The position numbers and the translations under genes are program-made. This document shows, one piece after another, positions 26,661-33,551 of a stretch of DNA of 64,000 bases. The notes beneath the pieces were generated by a model, which saw only the letters and a list, made by a program, of their open reading frames with translations, did no database searches and had not been told where the DNA came from. Source of the stretch: JAEMQF01 sp963850525 (GTDB taxonomy: Bacteria; Pseudomonadota; Gammaproteobacteria; Burkholderiales; Burkholderiaceae_C). Numbering within the stretch: the first letter of the stretch is position 1; each line of letters starts with the position of its first letter. The stretch covers positions 124,001 to 188,000 of the forward strand of contig CAWKLQ010000010.1 in NCBI GenBank assembly GCA_963850525.1, given 5' to 3'.

Positions 26661-27539
26661 ATGTCTGCTCCCAACGACGCCCTGAACCACCTGTTGCAAC
26701 GCGCCGAATCGCTGCTCGCGCGCCTCGAAGCTGTGTTGCCGCATCCGCTCACGGCGCCGGACTGGTCTGCCGCAATCGCGTTTCGCTACCGCAAGCGCGG
26801 CGGCTCGGGTGTCATCGAGCCGGTGCGGCACGCGGCGACAATTCGCCTGGCCGATCTGGTGGAGGTGGAGCCGCAAAAGGAGCGGCTCGTGCGCAACACC
26901 GAGCAATTCGTCGCCGGCCACGGCGCGAACAACGTGTTGTTGACGGGCGCGCGCGGCACGGGCAAGAGTTCGCTCATCAAAGCGTGCTTGAACCACTTTG
27001 CGCCGCGCGGGTTGCGCCTGATCGAAGTCGACAAGAACGACCTGATCGACTTGCCCGACATCGTCGACCTGGTGGCCGAGCGCGACGAGCGCTTCATCGT
27101 GTATTGCGACGACCTGAGTTTTGACGAGGGCGAGCCGGGCTACAAGGCGCTGAAGTCGATCCTCGACGGTTCGGTGGCGCAGTCGAGCGACAACGTGTTG
27201 GTCTACGCGACGAGCAACCGGCGCCACCTCCTTCCCGAATACATGAAAGAGAACCTCAGCTACCAGCACACCGAAGACGGCGAGGTTCATCCGGGCGAAG
27301 TCATCGAGGAGAAGATTTCGCTGTCGGAGCGCTTCGGGTTGTGGGTCAGCTTCTATCCGTTCAGCCAGGACGAGTACCTGGCCATCGTCGCGCAGTGGTT
27401 GCGCGGCCTGGGTGTCGACGAGGCGGCGATCCAGGCGGCGCGCCCGGAGAGCCTGGTCTGGGCGCTGGAACGTGGCTCGCGCTCCGGGCGCGTCGCGTTT
27501 CAGTTCGCCAAAGACTATTCGGGGAGGCATGTCGCTTGA
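26661..27539 (+). CDS. DUF815-family P-loop ATPase
   Basis: AAA-type ATPase of 292 residues, function not established. The Walker A motif is GARGTGKSS (about residues 95-103) and the Walker B region is RFIVYCDDLSF. The following TSNRRHLLPEYM resembles sensor 1. Its stop codon overlaps the start of mutT, suggesting coupling. In relatives this gene is linked to mutT near the argJ region. Confidence 0.9.
   Translation: MSAPNDALNHLLQRAESLLARLEAVLPHPLTAPDWSAAIAFRYRKRGGSGVIEPVRHAATIRLADLVEVEPQKERLVRNTEQFVAGHGANNVLLTGARGTGKSSLIKACLNHFAPRGLRLIEVDKNDLIDLPDIVDLVAERDERFIVYCDDLSFDEGEPGYKALKSILDGSVAQSSDNVLVYATSNRRHLLPEYMKENLSYQHTEDGEVHPGEVIEEKISLSERFGLWVSFYPFSQDEYLAIVAQWLRGLGVDEAAIQAARPESLVWALERGSRSGRVAFQFAKDYSGRHVA
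27521..27538 (+). promoter_or_regulatory. Strong ribosome binding site with TTG start of mutT
   Basis: GGGGAGG at 27521-27527 is followed 8 bases later by TTG at 27536, which overlaps the TGA of the DUF815 gene. No ATG exists in frame before the Nudix domain, so this site decides the start. Confidence 0.7.
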
Positions 27540-28003
27540 GTGGCTCTGCCACTGCGCAGCCGGCTGACCCGTCGATATTGCCGGCGCGCACGCCGGTGGA
27601 CGTTGCGGTGGGCGTCTTGATCGACGCCACCGGGCGCTTTCTCATGACGACGCGCCCGCGCGGCAAGGTCTTTGAAGGTTATTGGGAGTTTCCGGGAGGC
27701 AAGCTCGAAGCGGGCGAGACGACGGCGCAGGCCTTGGCGCGCGAGTTGCACGAGGAACTCGGCATCGAAATTGGCGCTGTGCTGCCGTGGAAAACCGAAA
27801 CAATGGACTACCCGCACGCCAGGGTGCGCCTGCGCTTTTGCAAGGTGTTTGCCTGGGCCGGCGAACTGGAGATGCGCGAAGGCCAGGCGTTCGCCTGGCA
27901 AACCTTGCCGGTGAACGTGGCGCCTCTTTTGCCCGGCAGCTTGCCGGTGCTCTGCTGGTTCGCCGACGAGCGCGGCTTCGTCGGCGCGACGCACGCCGGC
28001 TGA
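27536..28003 (+). CDS. mutT: MutT/Nudix hydrolase (8-oxo-dGTP diphosphatase)
   Basis: Removes oxidised 8-oxo-dGTP from the nucleotide pool. It has 155 residues from a TTG start. The Nudix box is complete (GGKLEAGETTAQ then ALARELHEELGI), and the preceding FEGYWEFPG segment matches MutT. It is translationally coupled to the DUF815 ATPase (TTGA overlap) and followed 36 bases later by hisI. Confidence 0.9.
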   Translation: MSGSATAQPADPSILPARTPVDVAVGVLIDATGRFLMTTRPRGKVFEGYWEFPGGKLEAGETTAQALARELHEELGIEIGAVLPWKTETMDYPHARVRLRFCKVFAWAGELEMREGQAFAWQTLPVNVAPLLPGSLPVLCWFADERGFVGATHAG

Positions 28004-28026
28004 ATGCCGGCTGAACACGGCGCCGC

Positions 28027-28032
28027 TACACT
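28027..28032 (+). promoter_or_regulatory. Candidate -10 element of hisI, leaderless spacing
   Basis: TACACT with 7 bases before the hisI ATG at 28040. No ribosome binding site lies between them, so transcription would begin at or one base before the start codon. Confidence 0.4.
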
Positions 28033-28039
28033 GGCCCGC

Positions 28040-28432
28040 ATGGACTGGCTGGCGCAAGTGAAGTGGGACGCGCAAGGCCTGGTTCCGGCGATCGCCCAGG
28101 AGGCCGGCAGCAACGATGTGTTGATGTTCGCCTACATGAACCGCGAGGCGCTGGCCCAGACCGTGCGCCAGGGGGAAGCGGTGTATTTCAGCCGCTCGCG
28201 CCAACGCCTTTGGCACAAGGGCGAGCAGAGCGGGCACGTGCAAAAGGTTCTCGAAGTGCGTCTGGACTGCGACAACGACGTCGTCCTGCTCAAGGTCGAG
28301 CAACTCGGCCATGCGCCGCCCATCGCCTGCCACACCGGCCGCCATTCGTGCTTTTTCCAGGTGCTGCAGGGCGGCGTGTGGACTGCGGTCGACCCGGTCC
28401 TGGAAGACCCGGCGAGCATCTACAAATCCTGA
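28040..28432 (+). CDS. hisI: Phosphoribosyl-AMP cyclohydrolase
   Basis: Third step of histidine synthesis. It has 130 residues. Metal-site motifs are RLDCDND and CHTGRHSCFF. The start at 28040 (MDWLAQVKWD) matches the family. It is followed by hisE after 16 bases. The usual upstream hisA-hisF genes are not here; mutT occupies that position. Confidence 0.97.
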   Translation: MDWLAQVKWDAQGLVPAIAQEAGSNDVLMFAYMNREALAQTVRQGEAVYFSRSRQRLWHKGEQSGHVQKVLEVRLDCDNDVVLLKVEQLGHAPPIACHTGRHSCFFQVLQGGVWTAVDPVLEDPASIYKS

Positions 28433-28448
28433 TCCGATCCGAGCCGCC

Positions 28449-28802
28449 GTGACAAACAGCAATGACACCCTGCAGCGCTTGGCGCAAGTGATCGAGGCGC
28501 GGCGCCGCGGCGACCCCGACAAGAGTTACGTCGCGCGGCTGATGGCCAAGGGCACCGACGCGATTCTGAAAAAAATCGGCGAAGAGGCGACCGAGACGGT
28601 GATGGCATGCAAGGATGGCGACACCGCGAAAATCGTCCACGAAGTCGCCGACCTGTGGTTTCACAGCATGCTCGCGCTTGCCGCGTTCGGCTTGTCGCCC
28701 GCCGACGTGCTGAAGGAATTGGAGCGGCGCGAGGGCGAATCCGGGTTGGAAGAGTTCGCGGCGCGCAAGGCCCAGCAGCGAGACAAGGAGGACAGTCAAT
28801 GA
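28449..28802 (+). CDS. hisE: Phosphoribosyl-ATP pyrophosphatase
   Basis: Second step of histidine synthesis; all-helical MazG-like fold. It has 117 residues. Family blocks are DKSYVARLMAKG, KKIGEEATE and VHEVADLWFH, which carry the metal-binding acidic residues. The start is GTG at 28449. Its stop overlaps the next start by 4 bases (ATGA). Confidence 0.96.
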   Translation: MTNSNDTLQRLAQVIEARRRGDPDKSYVARLMAKGTDAILKKIGEEATETVMACKDGDTAKIVHEVADLWFHSMLALAAFGLSPADVLKELERREGESGLEEFAARKAQQRDKEDSQ

Positions 28803-29170
28803 ATGACGTGATCGACGTGACGCCCACCGCCACGGGCAAAACCCCGGAAGAGCTTGCCGGGCTGAAGAACATCACCATGGTCGTCTACGTCCTGCAGGCG
28901 CTTGCGTTTCTGTGGGGCGTGACGGCGATCATCGGCGTGGTCGTCAACTACGTGAAGCGCGACGACGTGCAAGGGACGGTGTATGAGAGTCACTTCCAGT
29001 GGCAGATCCGCACCTTCTGGTGGGGGCTGCTGTGGGGCGTGATCGGCGCGCTGCTGATGTTCGTGCTGGTCGGCTTTCTCGTCTGGTTCGTCGCCTGGGT
29101 CTGGATGATTTACCGCGTCGTCAAAGGCTGGCTCAAGCTCAACGAGGGCAAGCCGGTGCTACCGGCGTGA
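28799..29170 (+). CDS. DUF4870-like small membrane protein
   Basis: 123-residue protein with about three transmembrane helices (around residues 28-48, 68-90 and 92-107). Conserved features are YESHFQWQIRTFWW and VVKGWLKLNEGKP. Function unknown; the family is regularly found between hisE and hinT in Burkholderiales. AAGGAGG lies 6 bases before the ATG at 28799, a strong ribosome binding site inside the end of hisE. Confidence 0.82.
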   Translation: MNDVIDVTPTATGKTPEELAGLKNITMVVYVLQALAFLWGVTAIIGVVVNYVKRDDVQGTVYESHFQWQIRTFWWGLLWGVIGALLMFVLVGFLVWFVAWVWMIYRVVKGWLKLNEGKPVLPA

Positions 29171-29188
29171 TGCGCAAGGGACGACGCG

Positions 29189-29536
29189 ATGAGTCACGAC
29201 CCGAACTGCATTTTTTGCAAAATCGTCGCCGGCAAGATCCCGAGCCGCAAAGTGTTCGAAGACGAGCAGGTGCTCGGGTTTCATGACATCGCGCCTTGGG
29301 CGCCAGTGCACTTCCTTCTGATTCCGAAGCTGCACATCGCGACGCTCTACGACATCGACGACTCGCACCTGGGCTTGCTGGGTCACATGCTGCGCCTGGC
29401 GCCGCGGCTCGCGCTGGAACTGGGCGTCGTCAATGGATTTCGAACCTTGATCAACACCGGTGAAGATGGCCGGCAGGAAGTGCAGCATGTGCACGTCCAC
29501 GTGATGGGTGGGCCCAGGCCCTGGGCCAAGGGTTAA
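29189..29536 (+). CDS. hinT: Histidine triad (HIT) nucleotide-binding protein
   Basis: Purine nucleoside phosphoramidase of 115 residues. The histidine triad is HVHVHV near the C-terminus (about residues 97-102) and the N-terminal zinc-like CIFCKIVAGKIPS is typical. It lies 18 bases after the DUF4870 gene and 105 bases before tatA, in the conserved hisIE-hinT-tatABC arrangement. Confidence 0.93.
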   Translation: MSHDPNCIFCKIVAGKIPSRKVFEDEQVLGFHDIAPWAPVHFLLIPKLHIATLYDIDDSHLGLLGHMLRLAPRLALELGVVNGFRTLINTGEDGRQEVQHVHVHVMGGPRPWAKG

Positions 29537-29603
29537 GCCTGCGGGTTTCACACGATCGAGGGGTGGGTCATCGGGCGCGGGCGCGATGCGCGAGGCCCTG
29601 GCC

Positions 29604-29609
29604 TAGAAT
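29604..29609 (+). promoter_or_regulatory. Candidate -10 element upstream of tatA
   Basis: TAGAAT 32 bases before the tatA ATG; a ribosome binding site AGGAGA follows at 29631-29636. No clear -35. Confidence 0.35.
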
Positions 29610-29641
29610 TGCCGACTCGTCACGGCACTTAGGAGAGCGAC

Positions 29642-29887
29642 ATGGGTTCATTCAGCATTTGGCACTGGTTGATCGTGCTGGTGATCGTCGTGCTCGTCTT
29701 CGGCACGAAGAAGCTGAAGAACATCGGTGCCGACCTGGGCGGCGCGGTGAAAGGCTTCAAGGACGGCGTCAAGGACGGCGGCGCGGCGAATGCTGACGCT
29801 GCTGCGGTGGCGCAGCAACAAGTGAGCGCCGCGCAGAAGGCGGGCGAACCGAACACGGTGGACGTCGAGGCCAAGCGCAAGTCTTGA
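29642..29887 (+). CDS. tatA: Sec-independent translocase protein TatA
   Basis: Pore-forming subunit of the twin-arginine translocation system for folded proteins. It has 81 residues. One N-terminal transmembrane helix (about residues 6-20) is followed by the FGTKKLKNIG hinge and the amphipathic helix GADLGGAVKGFKDG. First gene of tatABC. Confidence 0.97.
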   Translation: MGSFSIWHWLIVLVIVVLVFGTKKLKNIGADLGGAVKGFKDGVKDGGAANADAAAVAQQQVSAAQKAGEPNTVDVEAKRKS

Positions 29888-29926
29888 AGGCGTGCACGCG
29901 CGCGATAGCCGGCCCTCGGTGACGCA

Positions 29927-30391
29927 ATGATCGACTTCGGTTTCGACAAGATCGCCCTGATCGGCGCGGTCGCGCTGATTGTCATCGGCCCGGAAAAGCT
30001 GCCACGCGTCGCGCGCACGGTGGGCCACTTCATCGGCAAGGCGCAGCGCTACGTGGCTGACGTGAAAGCCGAAGTGAACCGCTCGATCGAACTCGAAGAG
30101 CTGAAGAAGATGAAGAGCCAGGTCGAAGACGCTGCACGCGACGTGGAGCAAACGGTGCACCAAACGAGTTCGGAGTTCGACAAAACGTGGCAAGACGCCA
30201 CCGCCGGGATCGAAGGAACGCAGACGAACGACAACGTCTGGACACCCCCGCCGCCAGCCTACAAACACCCGGGCAAACACTGGCGCGTGAAACGCGGCGC
30301 GACGCCGCAGTGGTACAAGCAGCGCCAGGGGATTCGGGTGCGGGCGCAGTCCGGCGCCGCGCGGGTCGCGCGTTTCCGGCCGCCGCGCTGA
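29927..30391 (+). CDS. tatB: Sec-independent translocase protein TatB
   Basis: Substrate-recognition partner of TatC. It has 154 residues. The N-terminus MIDFGFDKIALIGAVALIVIG with the GPEKLPRVART hinge is typical of TatB, followed by a long charged amphipathic region and a basic C-terminal tail. Eight bases separate it from tatC. Confidence 0.95.
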   Translation: MIDFGFDKIALIGAVALIVIGPEKLPRVARTVGHFIGKAQRYVADVKAEVNRSIELEELKKMKSQVEDAARDVEQTVHQTSSEFDKTWQDATAGIEGTQTNDNVWTPPPPAYKHPGKHWRVKRGATPQWYKQRQGIRVRAQSGAARVARFRPPR

Positions 30392-30398
30392 ATCCTGC

Positions 30399-31184
30399 AT
30401 GAGCGGCAAACCGGACGAGCCCGACGAACTCGCGGGCACCGAGCAGCCTTTTGTCTCGCACCTGGTGGAGCTGCGCGACCGGCTCGTGCGCGCCGCCATC
30501 GCCGTGGGCGTGTGTTTCGCCGTGCTCGCGCTGTGGCCGGGCCCGGCGGCGCTCTACGACTTGCTCGCCGCGCCGCTTGTCGCGCACCTGCCGCAAGGCA
30601 CGACGCTGATCGCGACGAACGTCATCTCGCCGTTTCTCGTGCCGCTCAAGATCACCCTGCTCGCGGCCTTTTTGGTGGCATTGCCCGTCGTTCTGTACCA
30701 GGCCTGGGCATTCGTCGCGCCGGGTTTGTACACGCACGAGAAGCGCCTCGTGATGCCGCTCGTGATCTCGAGCACGCTGCTGTTTTTCGTCGGCGTCGCT
30801 TTTTGCTATTTTTTCGTCTTTGGCCAAGTCTTCAAGTTCATCCAGAGTTTCGCGCCCAAGAGCATCACCGCCGCGCCCGACATCGAGGCCTACCTGGGCT
30901 TTGTGCTGACGATGTTCATCGCCTTCGGCGCGGCCTTTGAAGTTCCCGTGATCGTGATGGTGCTGGCACGCATGGGCCTGGTCAGCATCGAGAAGCTGAA
31001 GGCGTTTCGGAGTTACTTCATCGTGCTCGCGTTCATCGTTGCCGCGGTCATTACGCCGCCCGACGTCGTGTCGCAGCTGGCCTTGGCGATACCGATGTGT
31101 CTGCTTTACGAAGTGGGCATCTGGGCGGCGCAGATTTTCATTCGCAACACCCAGCCGCCCGCAGCGCAGGCGAACGAGCCGTGA
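30399..31184 (+). CDS. tatC: Sec-independent translocase protein TatC
   Basis: Six-helix membrane receptor for twin-arginine signal peptides. It has 261 residues. The N-terminal motif FVSHLVELRDRL and the block ITPPDVVSQLALAIPMCLLYE are diagnostic. Last gene of tatABC; the next gene is convergent. Confidence 0.97.
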   Translation: MSGKPDEPDELAGTEQPFVSHLVELRDRLVRAAIAVGVCFAVLALWPGPAALYDLLAAPLVAHLPQGTTLIATNVISPFLVPLKITLLAAFLVALPVVLYQAWAFVAPGLYTHEKRLVMPLVISSTLLFFVGVAFCYFFVFGQVFKFIQSFAPKSITAAPDIEAYLGFVLTMFIAFGAAFEVPVIVMVLARMGLVSIEKLKAFRSYFIVLAFIVAAVITPPDVVSQLALAIPMCLLYEVGIWAAQIFIRNTQPPAAQANEP

Positions 31185-31186
31185 AG

Positions 31187-31218
31187 CTTGCTTGCCCCTG
31201 CAGGCTTGAGCGAGCTGA
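31187..31218. terminator. Weak hairpin between convergent tatC and the DegS-like gene
   Basis: AGCTTGCTT and GAGCGAGCT can pair over about 9 bases with two G-U wobbles around a loop. No T-run follows. Only the position between convergent genes supports a terminator role. Confidence 0.25.
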
Positions 31219-31221
31219 CTT

Positions 31222-32400
31222 CTAAGGCGGATTGCGCTGGGTCCGCGCTTTCGGCCGCTGCGCCACGGTGACGTCCAGGTCGAGCGCGGCGTCGCCGCGC
31301 TGCACGCTGACCAGCGCGTGCGCCTGCGGCCGCAAGGCAGCCACGGCGCTCAGGAGCTGAGCCGTATTGTTCACCGGGGCTCCGGCGATGCGCACGACCA
31401 CGTCGCCGGGCCGAAGACCGGCAGCGCTCGCCGGCCCGCTGTGCAACACACCGGTGATCAAGACGCCCTGTTTGATCGGCAGGTTCAGTGTTCCGGCGAT
31501 TTCAGGCGTCAGATCGCGCGGTTCGACGCCGATCCAGCCACGAATCACCTGGCCGTCTTGAATCAAGCCCTGCATGACGAGCATCGCCGTGCTCGCCGGA
31601 ATGGCAAAGCCGATGCCCATGCTGCCGCCGCTGCGCGAGAAGATCGCCGTGTTGATGCCCAGCAGGTTGCCGCTCACGTCCACCAGGGCGCCGCCCGAAT
31701 TGCCCGGGTTGATCGCGGCGTCGGTCTGGATGAAATTCTCGAAGGTGTTGATGCCGAGCTGGTTTCGCCCCAGCGCGCTGACGATTCCCGACGTCACGGT
31801 CTGGCCCACGCCAAAGGGGTTGCCGATCGCGAGCACGACGTCGCCGACTTGCAGCTGTTCGCTGTCGCCGATGCCGATGACGGGCAGGCGATCGAGCTCG
31901 ATCTTCAGCACCGCCAGGTCGGTGTCGGGATCGGTGCCGACGAGGCGCGCTTTGGCCTGGCGCGCGTCGGTCAGCATCACTTCGATGTCGTCGGCGCCTT
32001 CGATCACGTGATTGTTCGTCAGCAGGTAGCCGCTCGAGGAGACGATGACACCCGAGCCCAGGCCGATCTGCGAGTCCTGCGGCATCTGGCGCGAGCGATC
32101 GCCGAAGAAGAACTGAAACCAGGGATCGTTGGCGTTGGCGCTGCGCGTCGGCGCCTTGCTCGCTGTGATGCTGACGACAGCCGGGGTGGCGCGCTTGGCC
32201 GCGGCGCTGTAGCTGCTCGCCGCCGTCGGCGCGTTCAACAGCGCCGGTTGCAACCCACTCGAAGGGGCGTTGATGGCGGAAGGCGTGGGGGCGGCCTGGC
32301 CTTGACGCTTCAGCCACTCGGGCTTGAGCGTGGCCACGACGAAGAGCACCGCGACGGCCACCGTCACGGCTTGGGAGAAAATGAGCCAGGTCCTGCGCAT
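31222..32400 (-). CDS. DegS/HhoB-like periplasmic serine protease with one PDZ domain
   Basis: Membrane-anchored S1C protease of 392 residues. An N-terminal transmembrane anchor (about residues 5-24) is followed by the trypsin-like domain with catalytic His131 (TNNHV), Asp161 (DTDLAVLK) and Ser235 (NPGNSGG). A single C-terminal PDZ domain follows (about 285-375). One PDZ and an uncleaved anchor resemble DegS more than DegP. The start at 32400 is preferred because the longer frame to 32424 would overlap the divergent pdxA-like gene. Confidence 0.9.
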   Translation of the reverse strand: MRRTWLIFSQAVTVAVAVLFVVATLKPEWLKRQGQAAPTPSAINAPSSGLQPALLNAPTAASSYSAAAKRATPAVVSITASKAPTRSANANDPWFQFFFGDRSRQMPQDSQIGLGSGVIVSSSGYLLTNNHVIEGADDIEVMLTDARQAKARLVGTDPDTDLAVLKIELDRLPVIGIGDSEQLQVGDVVLAIGNPFGVGQTVTSGIVSALGRNQLGINTFENFIQTDAAINPGNSGGALVDVSGNLLGINTAIFSRSGGSMGIGFAIPASTAMLVMQGLIQDGQVIRGWIGVEPRDLTPEIAGTLNLPIKQGVLITGVLHSGPASAAGLRPGDVVVRIAGAPVNNTAQLLSAVAALRPQAHALVSVQRGDAALDLDVTVAQRPKARTQRNPP

Positions 32401-32414
32401 GGGAGAAACTTGGG

Positions 32415-33533
32415 ATGGCGGCACAAAGCGCGACGAAGATCGACCTCGACGACCGGGTGGGCGCTGAAGATCGGTCCCGCGATTATGGTCTGCCCATCGC
32501 GGTGACGATGGGCGACGCGTGCGGCATCGGTCCGGAGATCATCGCCAAGCTGTGGCGCGAGCCGCAGGCGCGGGCCTGTTTCGTGGTCGGCGATATCGGG
32601 GTCATGCGCCGCGCGGTCGCCCTCACAGGCGGTGGCTTGGCGGTGGCGCGAATCACGTCGGCCGCCGACGCTCTGGCCACGCCCCCGGCGTGTGTGCCGG
32701 TGATGCAGGTCGAGGCGATCGCCTCTGATCTGATCGATGCGCCGATCGGGCAGGTCGACGCGCGTGCCGGCAGGGCCTCGGCCGTCTGCATTGAAAGGGC
32801 AGTGCGACTCGCGCTCAGCGGCGCCATCGCCGCGATCGTGACGGCGCCGATTCACAAGGAGGCATTGGCCGCAGCCGGGGTTCCCTACCCGGGGCACACC
32901 GAAATGCTGCAGGCCCTGGCGTGCCCCGTCGGCGTCGCGCCGCCGGTGCGCATGATGCTCGCCAGCGCCCAGTTGCGCACCGTGCTGGTGACGGTGCATC
33001 TGGCCTTGCGCCGGGCCATCGATGCGGTGACGTTCGACGCGGTCCTGGAGACGATTCGCATAACTCACCGCAGCGCGCCACGCTGGGGCCAGCCGACACC
33101 GCGCATTGCGGTGGCCGGGCTGAACCCGCACGCCGGAGAAGGCGGACTGTTCGGCGACGAAGAGCTGCGCATCATCGCCCCGGCGATTGCCGCAGCGCGG
33201 CGTGAGGGCATCGACGCACGTGGCCCGTTCGCCCCCGACACGGTTTTCATGCGCGCGCGCCACGCCCCGGCGCCCGCCGGGTCGTCCGCGGGAACGACCC
33301 CGCACGTGGCAGAGTTCGACGTCGTCGTGGCGATGACGCATGACCACGGCTTGATTCCGGTGAAGTACCTCGGCTTCGAAGACGGCGTGAATGCGACGCT
33401 TGGGCTGCCCTTTGTTCGCATGAGCCCGGACCACGGCACGGCGTTCGACATCGCTGGAACCGGGACGGCGAGTCCGGCGAGCCTGCTCGCCGCGCTGAAC
33501 ATGGCGCGCCAGTGGCTCGCCGCAAGTGCCTAG
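32415..33533 (+). CDS. PdxA-family 4-phosphohydroxy-acid dehydrogenase
   Basis: Metal- and NAD-dependent oxidative decarboxylase family, 372 residues. The first 25 residues are an extension beyond the usual start IAVTMGDACGIGPE. Metal-binding motifs are TAPIHKEAL with GHTEML, GLNPHAGEGG and HDHGLIPVKY, plus SPDHGTAFDIAG. PdxA proper oxidises 4-phosphohydroxy-threonine for vitamin B6. The MTHDHG...DHGTAFDIAG pattern and the absence of ksgA/surA neighbours fit the PdxA2-like branch (threonate/erythronate phosphate) about equally well. It is divergent from the protease gene. Confidence 0.85.
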   Translation: MAAQSATKIDLDDRVGAEDRSRDYGLPIAVTMGDACGIGPEIIAKLWREPQARACFVVGDIGVMRRAVALTGGGLAVARITSAADALATPPACVPVMQVEAIASDLIDAPIGQVDARAGRASAVCIERAVRLALSGAIAAIVTAPIHKEALAAAGVPYPGHTEMLQALACPVGVAPPVRMMLASAQLRTVLVTVHLALRRAIDAVTFDAVLETIRITHRSAPRWGQPTPRIAVAGLNPHAGEGGLFGDEELRIIAPAIAAARREGIDARGPFAPDTVFMRARHAPAPAGSSAGTTPHVAEFDVVVAMTHDHGLIPVKYLGFEDGVNATLGLPFVRMSPDHGTAFDIAGTGTASPASLLAALNMARQWLAASA

Positions 33534-33551
33534 GAGCTGGGCCGACCTCGA

